A stretch of 64,000 nt of DNA from Antedon mediterranea (lineage: Eukaryota; Echinodermata; Crinoidea; Comatulida; Antedonidae): assembly GCF_964355755.1 (NCBI RefSeq), contig NC_092671.1, positions 34,053,304 through 34,117,303 on the forward strand. Reading direction: 5' to 3'. Numbering within the stretch: the stretch's first letter is position 1; every line of letters begins with the position of its first letter. Shown here in pieces: positions 23,781 through 35,824 of the stretch. The position numbers and the translations under genes were made by a program. The notes beneath the pieces were generated by a model. The model did not search any database, was not told where the DNA came from, and saw only the letters and a program-made list of their open reading frames with translations.

Positions 23781-26010
23781 AGAGGAATGAACAAAGTAGA
23801 ATGATGAACAAATCATAAAATCAATTTGGTACTGTGTGTCTTGCACTTTGAATTCTAAAATAAATTATAAAATCAACTATTTTGAAAGTCATCCTTTTTT
23901 GTATACAGAGGCATAAATTGAGACCTATTTAAAGAATCAAAATATTAAATATCGAATGATAAATATTATTATAATACATATCATAACTTTGTTTATGACG
24001 TATCTATCAAAAAAATGTTTGATAATACTGATAGTTTGTTTTTAACGCAAAGAAGATTTCTGAGCCAACGTCATAATAAAACGTATAACTCGAATCAATA
24101 TTGTTTTTAGTATGCTTTAAATTTCTATATTTTCAGTTTCAAAGAAGCAAAGAATACAAATAGCAATCACAATTGTTTTTTTTTTAAGTATAATATCAAC
24201 CATGGCTATCTGTAAGTAGTTTATAACTAGTCTTTCTGTCTGTAACCTTACATAACTAATTATTATGTTTTAATTTATAGTTTTAGTTTGTTCAATAGTG
24301 CTATTAAATTAATTGCATTTTCCTCAAAAATGTTACATGTGGATTTTGTACTTTAGGATCTCTGTTTTCTTTTTATTATTGTACATGAAACAAGGGGATA
24401 TGGAAGCCTACATAATATTTAATCCTATTTACCACACGTGTAGTAAATAATACTTCATAATCAATAGTTTTCAAAAAAGGTTTTATATGTTCACGTTTGA
24501 ACAATGCACTTTTTACAGTTTGTGTAATTATTTGTACAGTAGTTAAGTTGCACTAATGGTTTAAATTTCATTTTACATATACTTGGTAGCCATGCAGTTT
24601 TCATATCAATTTAAAATCATTTTATTTTTATTCATATACAATTATATGAATGAAGATTAAGATGAACAAACCATTCATTGCATTCTAATCCTGTTATGAT
24701 TCCTTTCTTAATACAACCTTAGCATTTCTTAACACTGAGTTTAACTGAGTTTGTTTTGCAAATATGTTTCCTTAATAATCATTAATTTTCTTATAATATT
24801 TATACTACTAATCCAATGTTTATAATAACCAAATAAAGATTCAGTCAATAGAGGTGATTTGTTACATTTGTTGTATTATTACAATGTTTGATGTGTTTTT
24901 TTAATATAACATGAATGTTTATGCTATAGCCATTTGTTCCATTACGTGACTTAGGTGGTGAATGAGTGTGACTGAGTTCTAGACTGTGTTTCGACTTAAT
25001 ATTACTAAAAAAAGTACAATTTAACTTTTAACGTGGTTAACATTAACGTGTTATGATAAATGTGAACTTAAGAATCATAATTCTGATATGCATCTAATGG
25101 ACACAGTTCATGATAAAAATCTGTATCATGAACTGTGTCCATTTAGATTCATGCCAGATAGATCTACTAATTACGATTCAAACTTTTTTTGATATAATCT
25201 CAAAAATAGATAAATACACACATGCCTCCAGAACAAATATAATACTAATTATGATACAACTTTTTGTCTCTAGAACAACTATAAAACTAACCACAAACAT
25301 TAAAAGTTATTAGTTATTACATATTAGGCTTTAGTCTTGGGAAACAGAATAAATTAAAAGTCAACAATATATTTAAAAAATGCATTAAAACGGCAATAAA
25401 GGTAAAAACATAAAATACCTATACAATACAATACATTATATATTGAGTTACTCTCTTCTTGCGTCAGGGAAGAAAATTTATTCCGTAATAAACTCGGTTA
25501 TCTCCGCCTCTTTCACTCCCTGCTTTTAGTGGATCTATTTAAGCTGATGGTCGTCGATACAAAAGAAAACCCGCTCCCGATTTTATAGGCTATACATCAA
25601 AATTTAAAAGGCTTCCGATCAGTTTGGATATAGGTAATACTGAGGCAGGCCCCTCTTTGCATCCATGTTTACACATTGTTTTGACAATGAAATTAATCTA
25701 TATTGTTTAAATGAGCGGGTAGGCGAGGAATATTTAATGAACAATCGTGGTTTTGTTTTGTCACCAAACGTTAGAGGGATACACTTACTCACAGAGGAAT
25801 AATTTTTACGGTGTAAAGGTTTGCTCATTTGCATGTAAACAATCCGTAGTCAGATTCATGATATTTCTGCGATGCTGATAATAGATATTTTATTTCCTCT
25901 AAGTGTACATAAATCGTTTCTATATGCTTACATTCTTAAATATGTATATACACGAAAGAAACAAAAATCAAGGTACAAGAAAGTATGTAAAATAAGTTTT
26001 GTATACGACA
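23781..26010 (+). other. 3' flank of the upstream gene copy
   Basis: It matches 53782-55975 nearly base for base, apart from small indels. It contains an AATAAAG poly(A)-like word around 24833 and a long hairpin at 25090-25155. No other gene is visible. Confidence 0.6.
25090..25155. other. Long hairpin in the 3' flank, copy 1
   Basis: ATGGACACAGTTCATGATA pairs perfectly over 19 bp with its downstream inverse, with an 8-nt loop. The pairing extends through CTAA/TTAG. It is conserved in the duplicate at 55077-55142. It could be a tiny inverted-repeat element or a foldable RNA. Confidence 0.6.
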
Positions 26011-26049
26011 TAAACAGTACATTTGATTTCCATTTCACACAATTACTCC

Positions 26050-26350
26050 ATACTCACTAAGAGAAAATAGCGAAAATCAGCCATTTTTGCGGGTAAAACA
26101 CAACATAATGCCACCGTGTCGAATAAAGTTTATAATGGACAATTGTGTTTACGAAATGAACCAAACGGTTGTTTTATCAATTGAAGGTATTTTTGTCGAT
26201 GCTATGTCAACCGATGCAATAATTGGGAACTCAAAGAATGCTACTGCATTCATTGGTTTTGTCTTCCTTGTTTACCTTGTCTACTCTCTGATTAATACTC
26301 AGTCTACTCATGGAGTTTTGATAAAGGTAGATAGGCCTACATATGTATAA
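26050..26350 (+). promoter_or_regulatory. Promoter-like unit 1 of the gene array
   Basis: It shares CAGCCATTTTTGCGGG, a segment around AATAAAGTTTATAATGGAC and a segment around TTTTGTCGATGC with the units at 56985-57150, 30300-30560 and 40180-40430. It lies just 3' of the pseudogene copy and before the transposon at 26482. An open frame of 87 codons here is not conserved among the units, so I do not call a protein. A promoter or 5' untranslated role is inferred from position. Confidence 0.4.
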
Positions 26351-27265
26351 TTTGTTTGATTTGGTAACTTAAGCCTGGTTTATTTATGTTGTTGCGTGTC
26401 TCTCAGTCAGCCAATTGTCTTAGACTGATCACACAAGGATTAACGCGTTTCTTGAACATAGATTTACTGCAAATACATAATTAGTATCCCCATTTTACAC
26501 TTTCTCTGGGAAAAAATTAGAAACAAGTGTTTCTCAACTGATTTATTTCATTTGGGGTCTATATATCCACAAAAAAAAAGTTCCAGCTCATCTGGCCTGG
26601 GGAAAGTCGCCATTTTGGATTTTTAAAATGGCTGCCATAAATTACATATTTTTGCTCATAACTCAGCTTCTACATCATGTATGGACATGATTTTGGTGGT
26701 AAAGTATATGTTTTTAGGGTCAAGGAATCCAAATACAGCATTTTGAAAATTACTCAAAGGCCGCCATTTTGTTTTTCAAAATGGCCGCCATAAAATACAG
26801 ATTTTCTCATATCTTAGCTTCTACAAATTATATGGATGTGATTTTGGTGGCAAAGTGTATGTTTTGAGGGTCAAGGAATGCAAGGAAATCATTTTTAAGT
26901 TCACTAAATGACCACCATTTTGTTTTTCAACATGGCTGCCATAGCATTTACAGAATTGTCCACATACCTCAACTTCTATCATCATATCTGATTTTGTTGA
27001 CTAGGCCTAAGTCTATGGTTACAGAATAAACATTTTCCAAATCTTATAACTTGCCATATTAGAGTTCAAAATGGCCGCCATATTGTATTGCACAGTATAG
27101 TTTTTGGGTTTCGAAATACAAATACACTATTCTGAAATGTTTTTTTTGCACAATTGCTATTTTTTATCTTTAAAAATGGAAATGGTCCTTGGATTCATAA
27201 CATATAGCATTAAAATCCATGTAATTTGAATATCTACAATAAAATGGCCACAATAAACATACAGC

Positions 27266-27475
27266 TTAATTGTCAGCTATCGAGCAATCGTCATCACTTT
27301 CCTCGTATGATCCTTTACCATTAGAGCAGTGATCACTGCAATAACCACACGCAGCAACACATGCTATAGAGTACTTTCTACAGCTGCATTTGTTTGTGCT
27401 GCATAGGTTTCCTCCTTTGCAGTTACAGCATATTGATTTCAGTAAAGATTGAGGTGCAATATCATCGTCTGTCAT
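27266..27475 (-). pseudogene. Cys-rich C-terminus of the Academ-like transposon protein
   Basis: Seventy codons ending in TAA, with about twelve cysteines spaced as CCNCKGG, CSTNKCSCRKY, CVAACGYCSDHC. Such CxC tails occur in large transposon-derived proteins of marine invertebrates. It probably binds zinc. It is the end of a broken longer frame, not a stand-alone gene. Confidence 0.6.
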
Positions 27476-28298
27476 GATTGGAGATGATTGTCATAAATCC
27501 TCCAGCCTCTTTCATCGGGTTTATAGCATTTGTATTCAAGAGCTTCCATGTAATAACTTGCTGATGAGAGTGCTTTATAGTTGAACAATTGTTGGTGGTA
27601 GTCTGTCTGGATTTAGTTTACCCTTTGCTGCCTGTCGCACAAATTAGTCATGTCTTGCCTTGGACAAGATATCTGGATTCAGACCATGTAATCAACGTAG
27701 CCTTAATACCATATTTACTAACATTTTCGATGCTTGATAGCGGGTTGATGAAAATCGATACAACAGTAGGAGGGAATTTCTTCTTGTAAATGTAGCTGGT
27801 TTAGTGTATCCACATATAGATGATACAGTGTCACATACAGACCATGCATAATTAAAAAGAAATTCATCACGGTCAGCGATTAAACCAGTAATAGACGATA
27901 TTTTAAAGATTAAGCTACTTATTTGAAAAAAGAGCTTTGGTTGGACAATGGTAGCATAAAAGAACTAACACATCTGTATCTTCGGCAACTACAACCGCAT
28001 TTGTATCAGAACAATTGGTTTGAGATATAGCTTCTTTAACCATTACCGTGTCTGCATCTTCATCAGCTTGGATGGTTTTAATACCACATCTTTAGATTTC
28101 CTGAGAGTGTAATGTTATGAAAGATGCTTCCTCTCGTTCTGATGAAACCTTGGTATCTAGAGTAATGTTCACATTACTGCTTGTTTTCTTCTGGAATGTT
28201 TTTCGATGATGCTCGTAGCCTTTGGTTTGCTAGGATATCCATCCCAAACAACTATACACCACCATTACATTTCCTCTGGAAGAGGCCTATGTAGGACA

Positions 28299-28691
28299 TC
28301 ACAACATCAGAAAAGTAACCACTTTATTCCATGGTACTTGGTGTAAGAACCAACCACCATCAACAATGTGAACAGATACGGCATCTATTGTGGTGGTGTT
28401 GGAAACATTCTCCTTCAGCATTCGAACAAATTTTGATTTTTCTGGCTTTCTCATAAATTTGTCCATTTTAAAGAAAGCTGTTGGAACAGGTGTCAGTTCA
28501 TATCCAAATGCCGTTTCGATGTCTCCATCTCTTTCAGAGAGAACAATAAGTCTGTTGAAGAGAACCGTTTTTTCGACAGAAATCTTCTTTGTTCCAACTT
28601 TTACATGCTTTTCAAGAGAACTTAGTAGTTTTACTTTCATAGGTGAGTGGCATCGTCCAAGCTTTCTTGGATGTCTTGGCCAATGTTCCAA
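28299..28691 (-). pseudogene. Nuclease-region fragment of the Academ-like transposon protein
   Basis: One hundred and thirty codons. It holds FGYELTPVPTAFF and then VDGGWFLHQV, the start of a PIN/XPG-like fold with its first acidic residue. The following blocks (VVWDGYPS, EDTDVL) are in other frames, so indels have broken it. Confidence 0.6.
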
Positions 28692-30299
28692 GCTTGTTCA
28701 CAACTGGTTTGTGTCGGTTATATTCAATCCAGTTGAGAGTGAAGCTATCACAAGAGGATCGCTTACCACTATAAATGGTCTTTCTGTAGACGTACTTTCC
28801 CGAAATCTTTGTTACTTCGTTTGTCTCTCTTTAACCGACCCTTTCATCCATCATCATTTCCAGATGCGTTAAATGCGATAAGCTAGAAACCCACACTTTT
28901 ACTGAATTTGTATGACGAAGTCTGCCACAGTAGGTACAGTATTGCCTAACAAGTGATACCATCTCGTGATATAAAGCCCACAACTTAGATGTTCTTGATA
29001 CCTGTTTGATCTTCCCGATTATTCTATTTACTGTGTCTATATCTGGAGTCAAAACATCTTCATCCTGTGTCATCATTGTATGATAAAACAGCTGAATCTG
29101 CTAAAAATGGGCTCTGAGAGCTTTTGAATATGCAGCTCCATTTAAAATGTGACAGTATTTGGTTCATAAAGTAATCAAAGCACATCTTCCAAACCCGAAC
29201 CAGTCATTATATGTACAATACAACCCAGGATGCTCTTGAGAAGATTGAATCATCCAAGCCTGACAACAACTGGCAGGTGCCTTTTCCTAACTATCTGTAT
29301 TGTTTTAACCCACAGTGGTTGATTATGTGAAGAGCTAAAAGATATACATTTACAGAGTGTAGTATACACTGTCGAATTATCATTTGGGTCATTTAGACTT
29401 GATCGGCAGAAACTATATTGTCGACTTCTCCACTGATCCAGTACTTGTGCATAAATCCAGACCAGTTAGGATGACCAGTGCTGGTCTCCGGTGTATTTGG
29501 TAACCATCCATTCACCACATAAGACGCTGCTTTAAATAGGATCTCTTTTGTCACAAAAAGCATATATGATGATAAAAGCTGAGATATGAACAAAATTCTG
29601 TAAATTTTATGGCAGCCATTTTGAAAAACAAAATGGCAACCATAGAGTGAACTAATTTATTTGCATTCATTGACCCTCAAAACATACATTTTTCCACCAA
29701 AATTACATCCATTTATTTTGTAGAAGCTGAGATATCAGAAAATCTGTATTTTATGGCGGCCATTCAGTGAACTTCAATATGCTGTATTTGGATTCCTTGA
29801 CCCTAAAAACATATACTTTACCACCAAAATCATGTCCATACATGATGTATAAACTGAGTTATGAACAAAAATCTGTAATTTATGGCAGCCATTTTAAAAA
29901 TCCAAAATGGCGACTTTCCCCAGGTCAGATGAGCTGGAACATTTTTTTGGTGGATATATAGACCCCAGATGACACAAATCAGTCGAGAAACATTTGTTTC
30001 TAATTTTTTCCCAGATTGGCCCTTTTTAGACTTAATTTAGGGATACTAAATGGTGTTTCCTGTTGAATAAGATTCCCAGGTAAGTAGATAGTATTATCAT
30101 ACCAAAGTATAATCAATTATCTTGCAATTTATTTTTAAATTGTACAAATATGTTGTAACTGTAATCATACCAAAGTGTAATCAATTATCTTGCAATTTAT
30201 TTCTCAAATTGTAGAAATATGTTGTAACTGTAATTATGCTTATTTCTAATAAATAACAAAGATGAAAATGACAAGAATGAATGGCAAGAAATTCTTTCC

Positions 30300-30840
30300 A
30301 TACAGTCACGCACTACGTGAGAGAAGAATAGCAAAAGTCAGACATTTTATACTCTGACTCGAGACGATGTGGATAATATGCCTAAAAATAAACCACAGTG
30401 GTAGTACCTTTGTCAATGCTAGATCAACCATTATCATTGAATACAATATATCAATAATCAACTACAAAACGCAACTAGTAGGCCTATAAGAATAATTTAG
30501 GGAGCTTGTCATAAAAGTCATCATCATTGGTTTAGCCTAGTTTGTTTTTGTCGTGCATAAGTGAAATACACCCATCAAGTAAAACAAAATTAGATTGGAT
30601 TTTATTGATTTGAGATAACAGTAAGTATAATTTGGACATAATTGTCACTGTTACAACAGCTTATGTACGGATGTCACCCTAGATCTTACTCTTAGCATTC
30701 GTGATCTTAGGTTTCGTGACACCCGCCTATAGTACTGCAGTAATCTAAATTAATGGTTGTTTTTACATTAAATGGCGTCTTTTTTAAGGATATTTATGAT
30801 CCTTTTAAGGAGATAACAGTGTTTTCTCTTTTATCTGTAG
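30300..30840 (+). promoter_or_regulatory. Promoter-like unit 2 of the gene array
   Basis: It matches 57000-57480 (CCACAGTGGTAGTAC, ATAGATCAACCAT-like and AATTGTCACTGTTACAAC-like segments) and ends at the acceptor of the candidate first exon at 30841. Homology and position suggest a 5' untranslated or promoter segment. No TATA box is obvious. Confidence 0.4.
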
Positions 30841-32968
30841 CTCTTTCACGAGCCGTATGAAGTGCAACCATGGAATCTAATTTTGAAAACCCGGAAAAAA
30901 GGTAATACTATTTGTATCTTATAACAATAGAAATAAATAATAAGTCTGCACCAGCTGTATCTCAATTAGTGCTTCAAAATTTCATTTTTCCACTATAGGC
31001 CTAATGAATCAAAAGTAAAATTACAATACATGTAGTAGCCTAGGTGACAACAAATAATTAAAATTGAATTTAAATAAATAAATTTAACAAACAGTAGCCC
31101 TTCTATTCAATAAAGGTACGGCTTACTACTGATGTATGTAATTTTATAATACTATTTCCCACAATCTATTCCGATGCTTTATGGCGTATAGTGTTATTAT
31201 TTATTGCTAGGTCTGATATTGTGTGTAACTAACAGAAACTAACAATTTATATAAAAATAAATAACATCAAATATTTTGATGAATTTTACCGACATTTAGA
31301 GACAATGAAATGATTTTCAATAAATAGTAGAGCAAGAAAATGTAAATAATTAATACAGCTCTATTCCTACATTATTTATGTAAACATAATGGAACTTATA
31401 TATTCTTTTTTACAGTGAAATGTTAAAATACGTTGAACTGTAAGTATAATCTTAAACCAGTTCAATTACTCATAATATTTACTAAATTAGTAAATATGGT
31501 ATTGTAAAATAGTACAATAAAATTAAATATGAGATGATGAATAAACTTAATTTAATAAATTAATATAATAATGAAACGTTTCGTTAGTATAAACTTAAAC
31601 CAGTAAAATTAATAATAAAATCATAATGTGTCAGTATGTACTATATTAATAAATATGGCCCTGTAAAGTAGACAGTAAAATGATATATGATGAGGGCGTG
31701 TGGCGCAGTGTGTTGGACGATGAACTACTGATCGTGAGACTGAGGTTCGAATCCAACTCTCGCCGCCGCATTGCTTGTATCCTTAGGCAAGATACTTTAC
31801 TTACGTGTGGCTCTCTCTACCCAGCTGTATAAATGGGTACCCGGTTAGATCAAGACACAACTTTGCGTTGATTACTGCATTATGGGAGTAAGTTTCCATA
31901 CGTGTTTGATCCAAACAAAATTACTGGGGTAATACTGTTCAGCGCATTGAGAGCTCGCTTATATGCACTATACTATTATTATTATTATATGATAATTGGA
32001 ATTGCATATTATGACAAAGACAAAGCATCAAAAACCAAATGCATATGTCACACTTTGCTTAATAATATATCATAGTTCTTTTAAAAGATCTAAATTTTGT
32101 TGAAATTAAAAGGACTTTAAAGATGCAACACACGAAGTCACACATTTTGTATACACACTGCTTATAGATCAGGAATTGTCTATTAAATTATATGTACTTC
32201 ATTAATTTATATTTTGCTCTTTAGCCTATATACCATAATACCATAACGTAATAATGAAACTTTAAATTTGAAAACCCGCAAAAAAGAGTAATACTATCTG
32301 TATCTTATAATAATAGAAATAAACAATAAGTTTGCACAAGTTGTCTCAATATTGCTTACAAATGTTATTTTTATATTTATTTTCCACTATAATGAATCAA
32401 AAGTAAAATAGCAATGTGGTATCCTAGGTGATAACAAATAATTAAAATTTAATTTAAATAAACAAATTTCATAAACAGTAGCCCTTCTATTCAATAAAGG
32501 TACGGCTTATTACTGAATACAAATTTCACAAACAGTAGCTTTTCTGAACATTGTATTAATTCACCTCATTAATTATATTGATGACGTACAGTACGCTACT
32601 GCAATGCATATTTATTTCAATACTATTTTATTAGGATGGTCCATCCAGCCGAAACATTTTAAGCATATTGCCACATTATTGCTCATTTTCAAACGTTCAT
32701 TATAATAGTAAATTACTAGATTTATCTTTATGACATAACTAGTGTTATTATTTATTGCATGGTTTAACAGAAAAAATGTATATAAAAATAATTAGCATCA
32801 AACATATATGATGAATTCTACAGAGATTTAGAGACAATGAACTGATTTTCAATAAATAATAGAACAAGAAAATGTAAATAATTAATACAGCACTATTTAT
32901 AAATTATTTATGTAAACATAATGAAACTTATATATTCTTTTTTACAGTGACTCAGACGATTTTATATC
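30841..32968 (+). CDS. Possible alternative or orphan 5' end: first coding exon plus two microexons
   Basis: Exon 30841-30901 follows TTTATCTGTAG, contains ATG at 30870 in an ACCATGG context, encodes MESNFENPEK and ends at GTAATA in phase 2. Exon 31416-31439 (24 nt) and exon 32948-32968 (21 nt) follow TTTTTTACAG, are flanked by GTAAGT and keep phase 2 (EMLKYVEL and DSDDFIS). The phase would also fit the 41671 exon, so this could be an upstream alternative start of the main gene. Equally, it may be the surviving 5' end of a deleted paralogue. The two small exons lie in tandemly repeated intron sequence. Confidence 0.4.
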
Positions 32969-33070
32969 GTAAGTATAAGCTTAAACCAGTAAAATTAATA
33001 ATAAAATCATGTTTCTTCATTATGTACTAAATTAATAAACATGGCCCTGTAAAGTAGTACAGTAAAATGA
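30910..33070 (+). repeat. Tandemly duplicated microexon-intron unit
   Basis: Sequence around 30910-31690 is repeated at about 32280-33070, including the stretch ACAGTAGCCCTTCTATTCAA and the pre-exon stretch TTATGTAAACATAATG before TTTTTTACAG. Degenerate relatives of the pre-exon stretch recur near 59160-59220 and 63660-63745. The unit thus duplicates an intron plus a 21-24 nt exon. Confidence 0.65.
31694..31986 (+). mobile_element. tRNA-derived SINE, copy 1
   Basis: The head GGGCGTGTGGCGCAGTG contains an A-box (TGGCGCAGTGTGTTGG) and a B-box (GGTTCGAATCC). The tail CAGCGCATTGAGAGCTCGC and (ATT)n resembles the CR1/L2 LINE end, so a LINE of that type may mobilise it. It is flanked by ATATGATGA and ATATGATAA, a near-perfect 9-bp target duplication. 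Confidence 0.85.
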
Positions 33071-34320
33071 TATATGATGAATAAACTTGCATGTTATGAC
33101 CAAGACAAAGCATCCAAAATCAAAATACATTATACCTTAATACCTCACTATTACGTCTATGTCACACTTTGCTTAACTCATCCCTTGTATATAATAGTTC
33201 TTTTAAACGATTTAAATTTTGTTTAAATTAAAATGACTTGACACGTACGTGTACACACACATTTTGTAGACACACTGTAGGTCAGGAATGTCTATTGAAT
33301 TATATGTACTGTACTGCGTTAATTTAGATTGTGATATTTATAAAGAAAAAATAGTCCTACATTGTCCTGTGGTTCATATAGCCTTTAAAAATTATGAAAT
33401 TTATCATTTAACAATTGAAAGTAAATACAAGTAGTAAACCTGTAATGAAATACAAATTCATGAATGGATTTGTATTATTATTATAGTCAACACGAAGAAA
33501 AACAAAATTCCATGTACTTTCAAATAATTGTAAAATAAGTTCATGGATTATTATTTTAACAAACAAAACATACTATTAAATGTTACTGTCTGTACTATTT
33601 TAGGAAATTCTCTAAATTGTGAATTAATTTAATATAAAAAGGCTAAATAGATCGAACGATGGGCATCAGCGTATTCTGCAAATGTTGTTTATAAATCGAT
33701 CGTTAACCCGTTTCTTGGAATATAGCACTCCTTCATTTAATGATAACTGTGTGCATAGCCTTATTGTTAAACATTCGTAACAGCTTCCATAATTTCGAAT
33801 CGACTTGAATTATTTTGTTCATGCCATTATTCAACAATCACGAGACAAAAGCCGTTCAAAACAATGTGATTAGTGACGATAGTGTTCACGTTTAATTTAT
33901 TTTTCAAAATTAAAAAGGTGTTTAATCAAATCGGTATTCCGACACTGTCGAAGGATAGGTTTTGTTCCAGTTAACCCCACCACCTAAATTATCCTCATCA
34001 TCAAAGTAAAGAAAAAAAGAAACAGACTTTTGTTTTCAAGCACTGCCCGTGGTGAATACAAAGAGAGATTCAGTACTCTCATTTATGAAATGATGGTGAA
34101 TTTGTATTTTTATTTTTTTTAACCTTCTATCTCCCAGGCTTGTGATGAGAGGACTATTCAACAGTCTCCCAATTTTCAACAGAATATCGACGTCCCATCC
34201 CACTTCTAAATAAATCACTTTCAGTCTGGAGTACGCCCTCTGGCTAGTCTGGGTTCCAGACGGAGTTTTGTCTTAATATAAGTAAAAAGATAAATATTTT
34301 GGCACATATGGCGTTTCATA
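33070..34320. other. AT-rich interval without a gene
   Basis: I see no coding exon with usable splice sites here. Short frames are chance. Confidence 0.4.
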
Positions 34321-34329
34321 CGTATACTA

Positions 34330-35824
34330 CTTGATTTTGGATAGCGAAGGTGTCAAAGAAAGAGAATTAGAAATTAATATTTTTGATGTAAAGATTGGCA
34401 GCTTATTCTCGGTTGATGATATCATTCTAATCGGAGACAGTGAGCAAGACTTAGAATTACTTTTGAATGCAGCAAATGATTTTGCAACCAAATGGAGAAT
34501 GGTATAAAATTTTAATAAATCCAATGTTATTGTAACCTTAACGAGTATAGAAAATGGCCAGTTGGTAATACTTGTATTAATGAAACTAACAATTATAAAT
34601 ATCTAGGAATGTTTATTTCAAGAAAAATAAAAGATACATGCCAAAATAGATGAGGTTGTTAAAACGGGAAATAGGGTAATGGCATATATCAAATCTATTA
34701 TAAATGGGCAGGAAGACTTCAATAGAATAAATTATATTAGCATAATATGCTTTTGCGATAATAAGACTGCTATAGAAACAACGCCATATAGATGGCTGCA
34801 GTCGCGTGCTCATTAGTGTTTACCGACCAACCGACCAACCTACCAACTGACCAAAATTACTGAACATGTTTAAAAATGTTGAAATGTTTAAAAACATTTA
34901 TATTTTTTTAATATACACGTTCGTAGCCTGTCACTTTTGACGTGCTCGTATAACATAATTTCGAGTTGAAAAGTAAGTGAAGAAAACAGAAATCGGGCAA
35001 AAAGAGTGCGCAATAATATTTAACGCGCAGTGCGCGCGCAAAAATCTGCGCACTCATGGCAATTTTGTAAACGCTTAAAATTGCCTGAAACGTACTCTTA
35101 TTTCATCGAAAATAAATTTTGAAAATGTTAAGCGCGCGTAAGCATGCGTTACATGCGCTACGCACGTAATTGTATTGCCATATGATGATTTATGCCCTGA
35201 AATGTATGAGTACCAAATTTTATTTAATTGTGATTCATGGTTGTGAAGATATGATTACAAACGTGATTTCGTTAAATCGTGCGTACACCGCGTAATTTTT
35301 TATTGCGCACTGTGAAAACGTAACCATATCGATTCCTGGCCATAAGGGAATATACTGTGAAAAATTGACCTAGCTAAATTAAACTGATATCAAGATAAGG
35401 TCAGAAAGCGATAAAACGCATAGTGATACCAGACCAACCGACCGACCGACCGATCGACATAGTGAACTATAGAGTCGCGTCCACGCGACTAAAAATTGAA
35501 AATATACAATATCAAATGACAATATATCTCTTAAAGGCACCCAGATATGTCACAAAGGAAGCTCTATATGGTGAACTTGGCTGGCAATCAATCAAATCAA
35601 TACAATCAGATAGAATCTTAAAATATTTCTATAGACTTAAAAATATGGAAGAACATCGTTGGCCAAGGTTACCTTTTAGAGCTATCTTTGAACTTAAGGA
35701 TATACTTAGTTGGAAATGGCTTCAAAATATTGAAACCATTTTAAATAAATTTGATATGCAAATGTATTTTAATATTGACTATTGTACAAAATGGCTTCAA
35801 AGAGAAAAATGTTATAAAAGATAA
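34330..35824 (+). mobile_element. LINE reverse-transcriptase fragment split by a repeat
   Basis: The 34380-34745 part reads LFSVDDIILIGDSEQDLELLL, then FATKWRM and YKYLGMFIS, the RT motif-C region with Ser/Val in place of Tyr/Ala. After the inserted repeat, 35495-35824 reads APRYVTKEALYGELGWQSIK and ILKYFYRLKNM, a C-terminal block of LINE proteins. Frameshifts and stops are present. The clade is uncertain. Confidence 0.65.
34772..35491 (-). repeat. CGCGACT-hairpin repeat inserted in the LINE fragment
   Basis: One end is GCCATATAGATGGCTGCAGT with CGCGTGC and a (CCGACCAACC)n run. The other end is GTATCACT's inverse, (CCGACCGA)n and TATAGAGTCGCGTCCACGCG. The interior is shared with Helitron-like elements B and C. 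Confidence 0.75.

Larger units (their letters stand above)
13025..26350. repeat. Segmental duplication, upstream copy
   Basis: It matches 47320-57150 in order. The match starts in the intron just before the G4 exon (TTTAATTCATTAATT), runs through all later exons, the last intron and about 2.2 kb of 3' flank, and continues into a promoter-like unit at 26050-26350. Copy-specific inserts are the repeat at 13818-14620, the Rex1-like LINE at 19080-23297 and its nested element. Confidence 0.85.
26482..30048 (-). mobile_element. Degenerate Academ-like DNA transposon with ~500-bp TIRs
   Basis: Ends TAGTATCCC...GGGATACTA, flanked by the 3-bp repeat AAT (26479-26481, 30049-30051). The arms at 26510-26990 and 29600-30020 are long inverted repeats. 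Minus-strand coding pieces, in order: about 29593-29393 (SYVVNGWLPNTPETSTGHPN), 29076-28831 (TSKLWALYHEMVSLVRQYC), 28691-28299 (LFNRLIVLSERDGDIETAFG, then VDGGWFLHQVPWNK), about 28270-28180 (VVWDGYPSKPKA), about 28060-27930 (DEDADTVMVKEA, AEDTDVLVLL) and 27475-27266 (Cys-rich). The VDGG, DGYPS and EDTD blocks fit a PIN/XPG-type nuclease. Stops and frameshifts make it inactive. Confidence 0.7.

Noticed and set aside
26087-26350. 87-codon protein gene with a membrane-like segment
   Set aside because: The frame is not conserved in the related units at 30.3, 40.2 and 57.0 kb, so it is probably non-coding.
28390-28872. 160-codon + strand frame
   Set aside because: It is the antisense shadow of the minus-strand transposon protein blocks.
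31694-31770. Functional tRNA gene
   Set aside because: A and B boxes are present, but the sequence continues into a SINE body and tail and the acceptor stem does not close.
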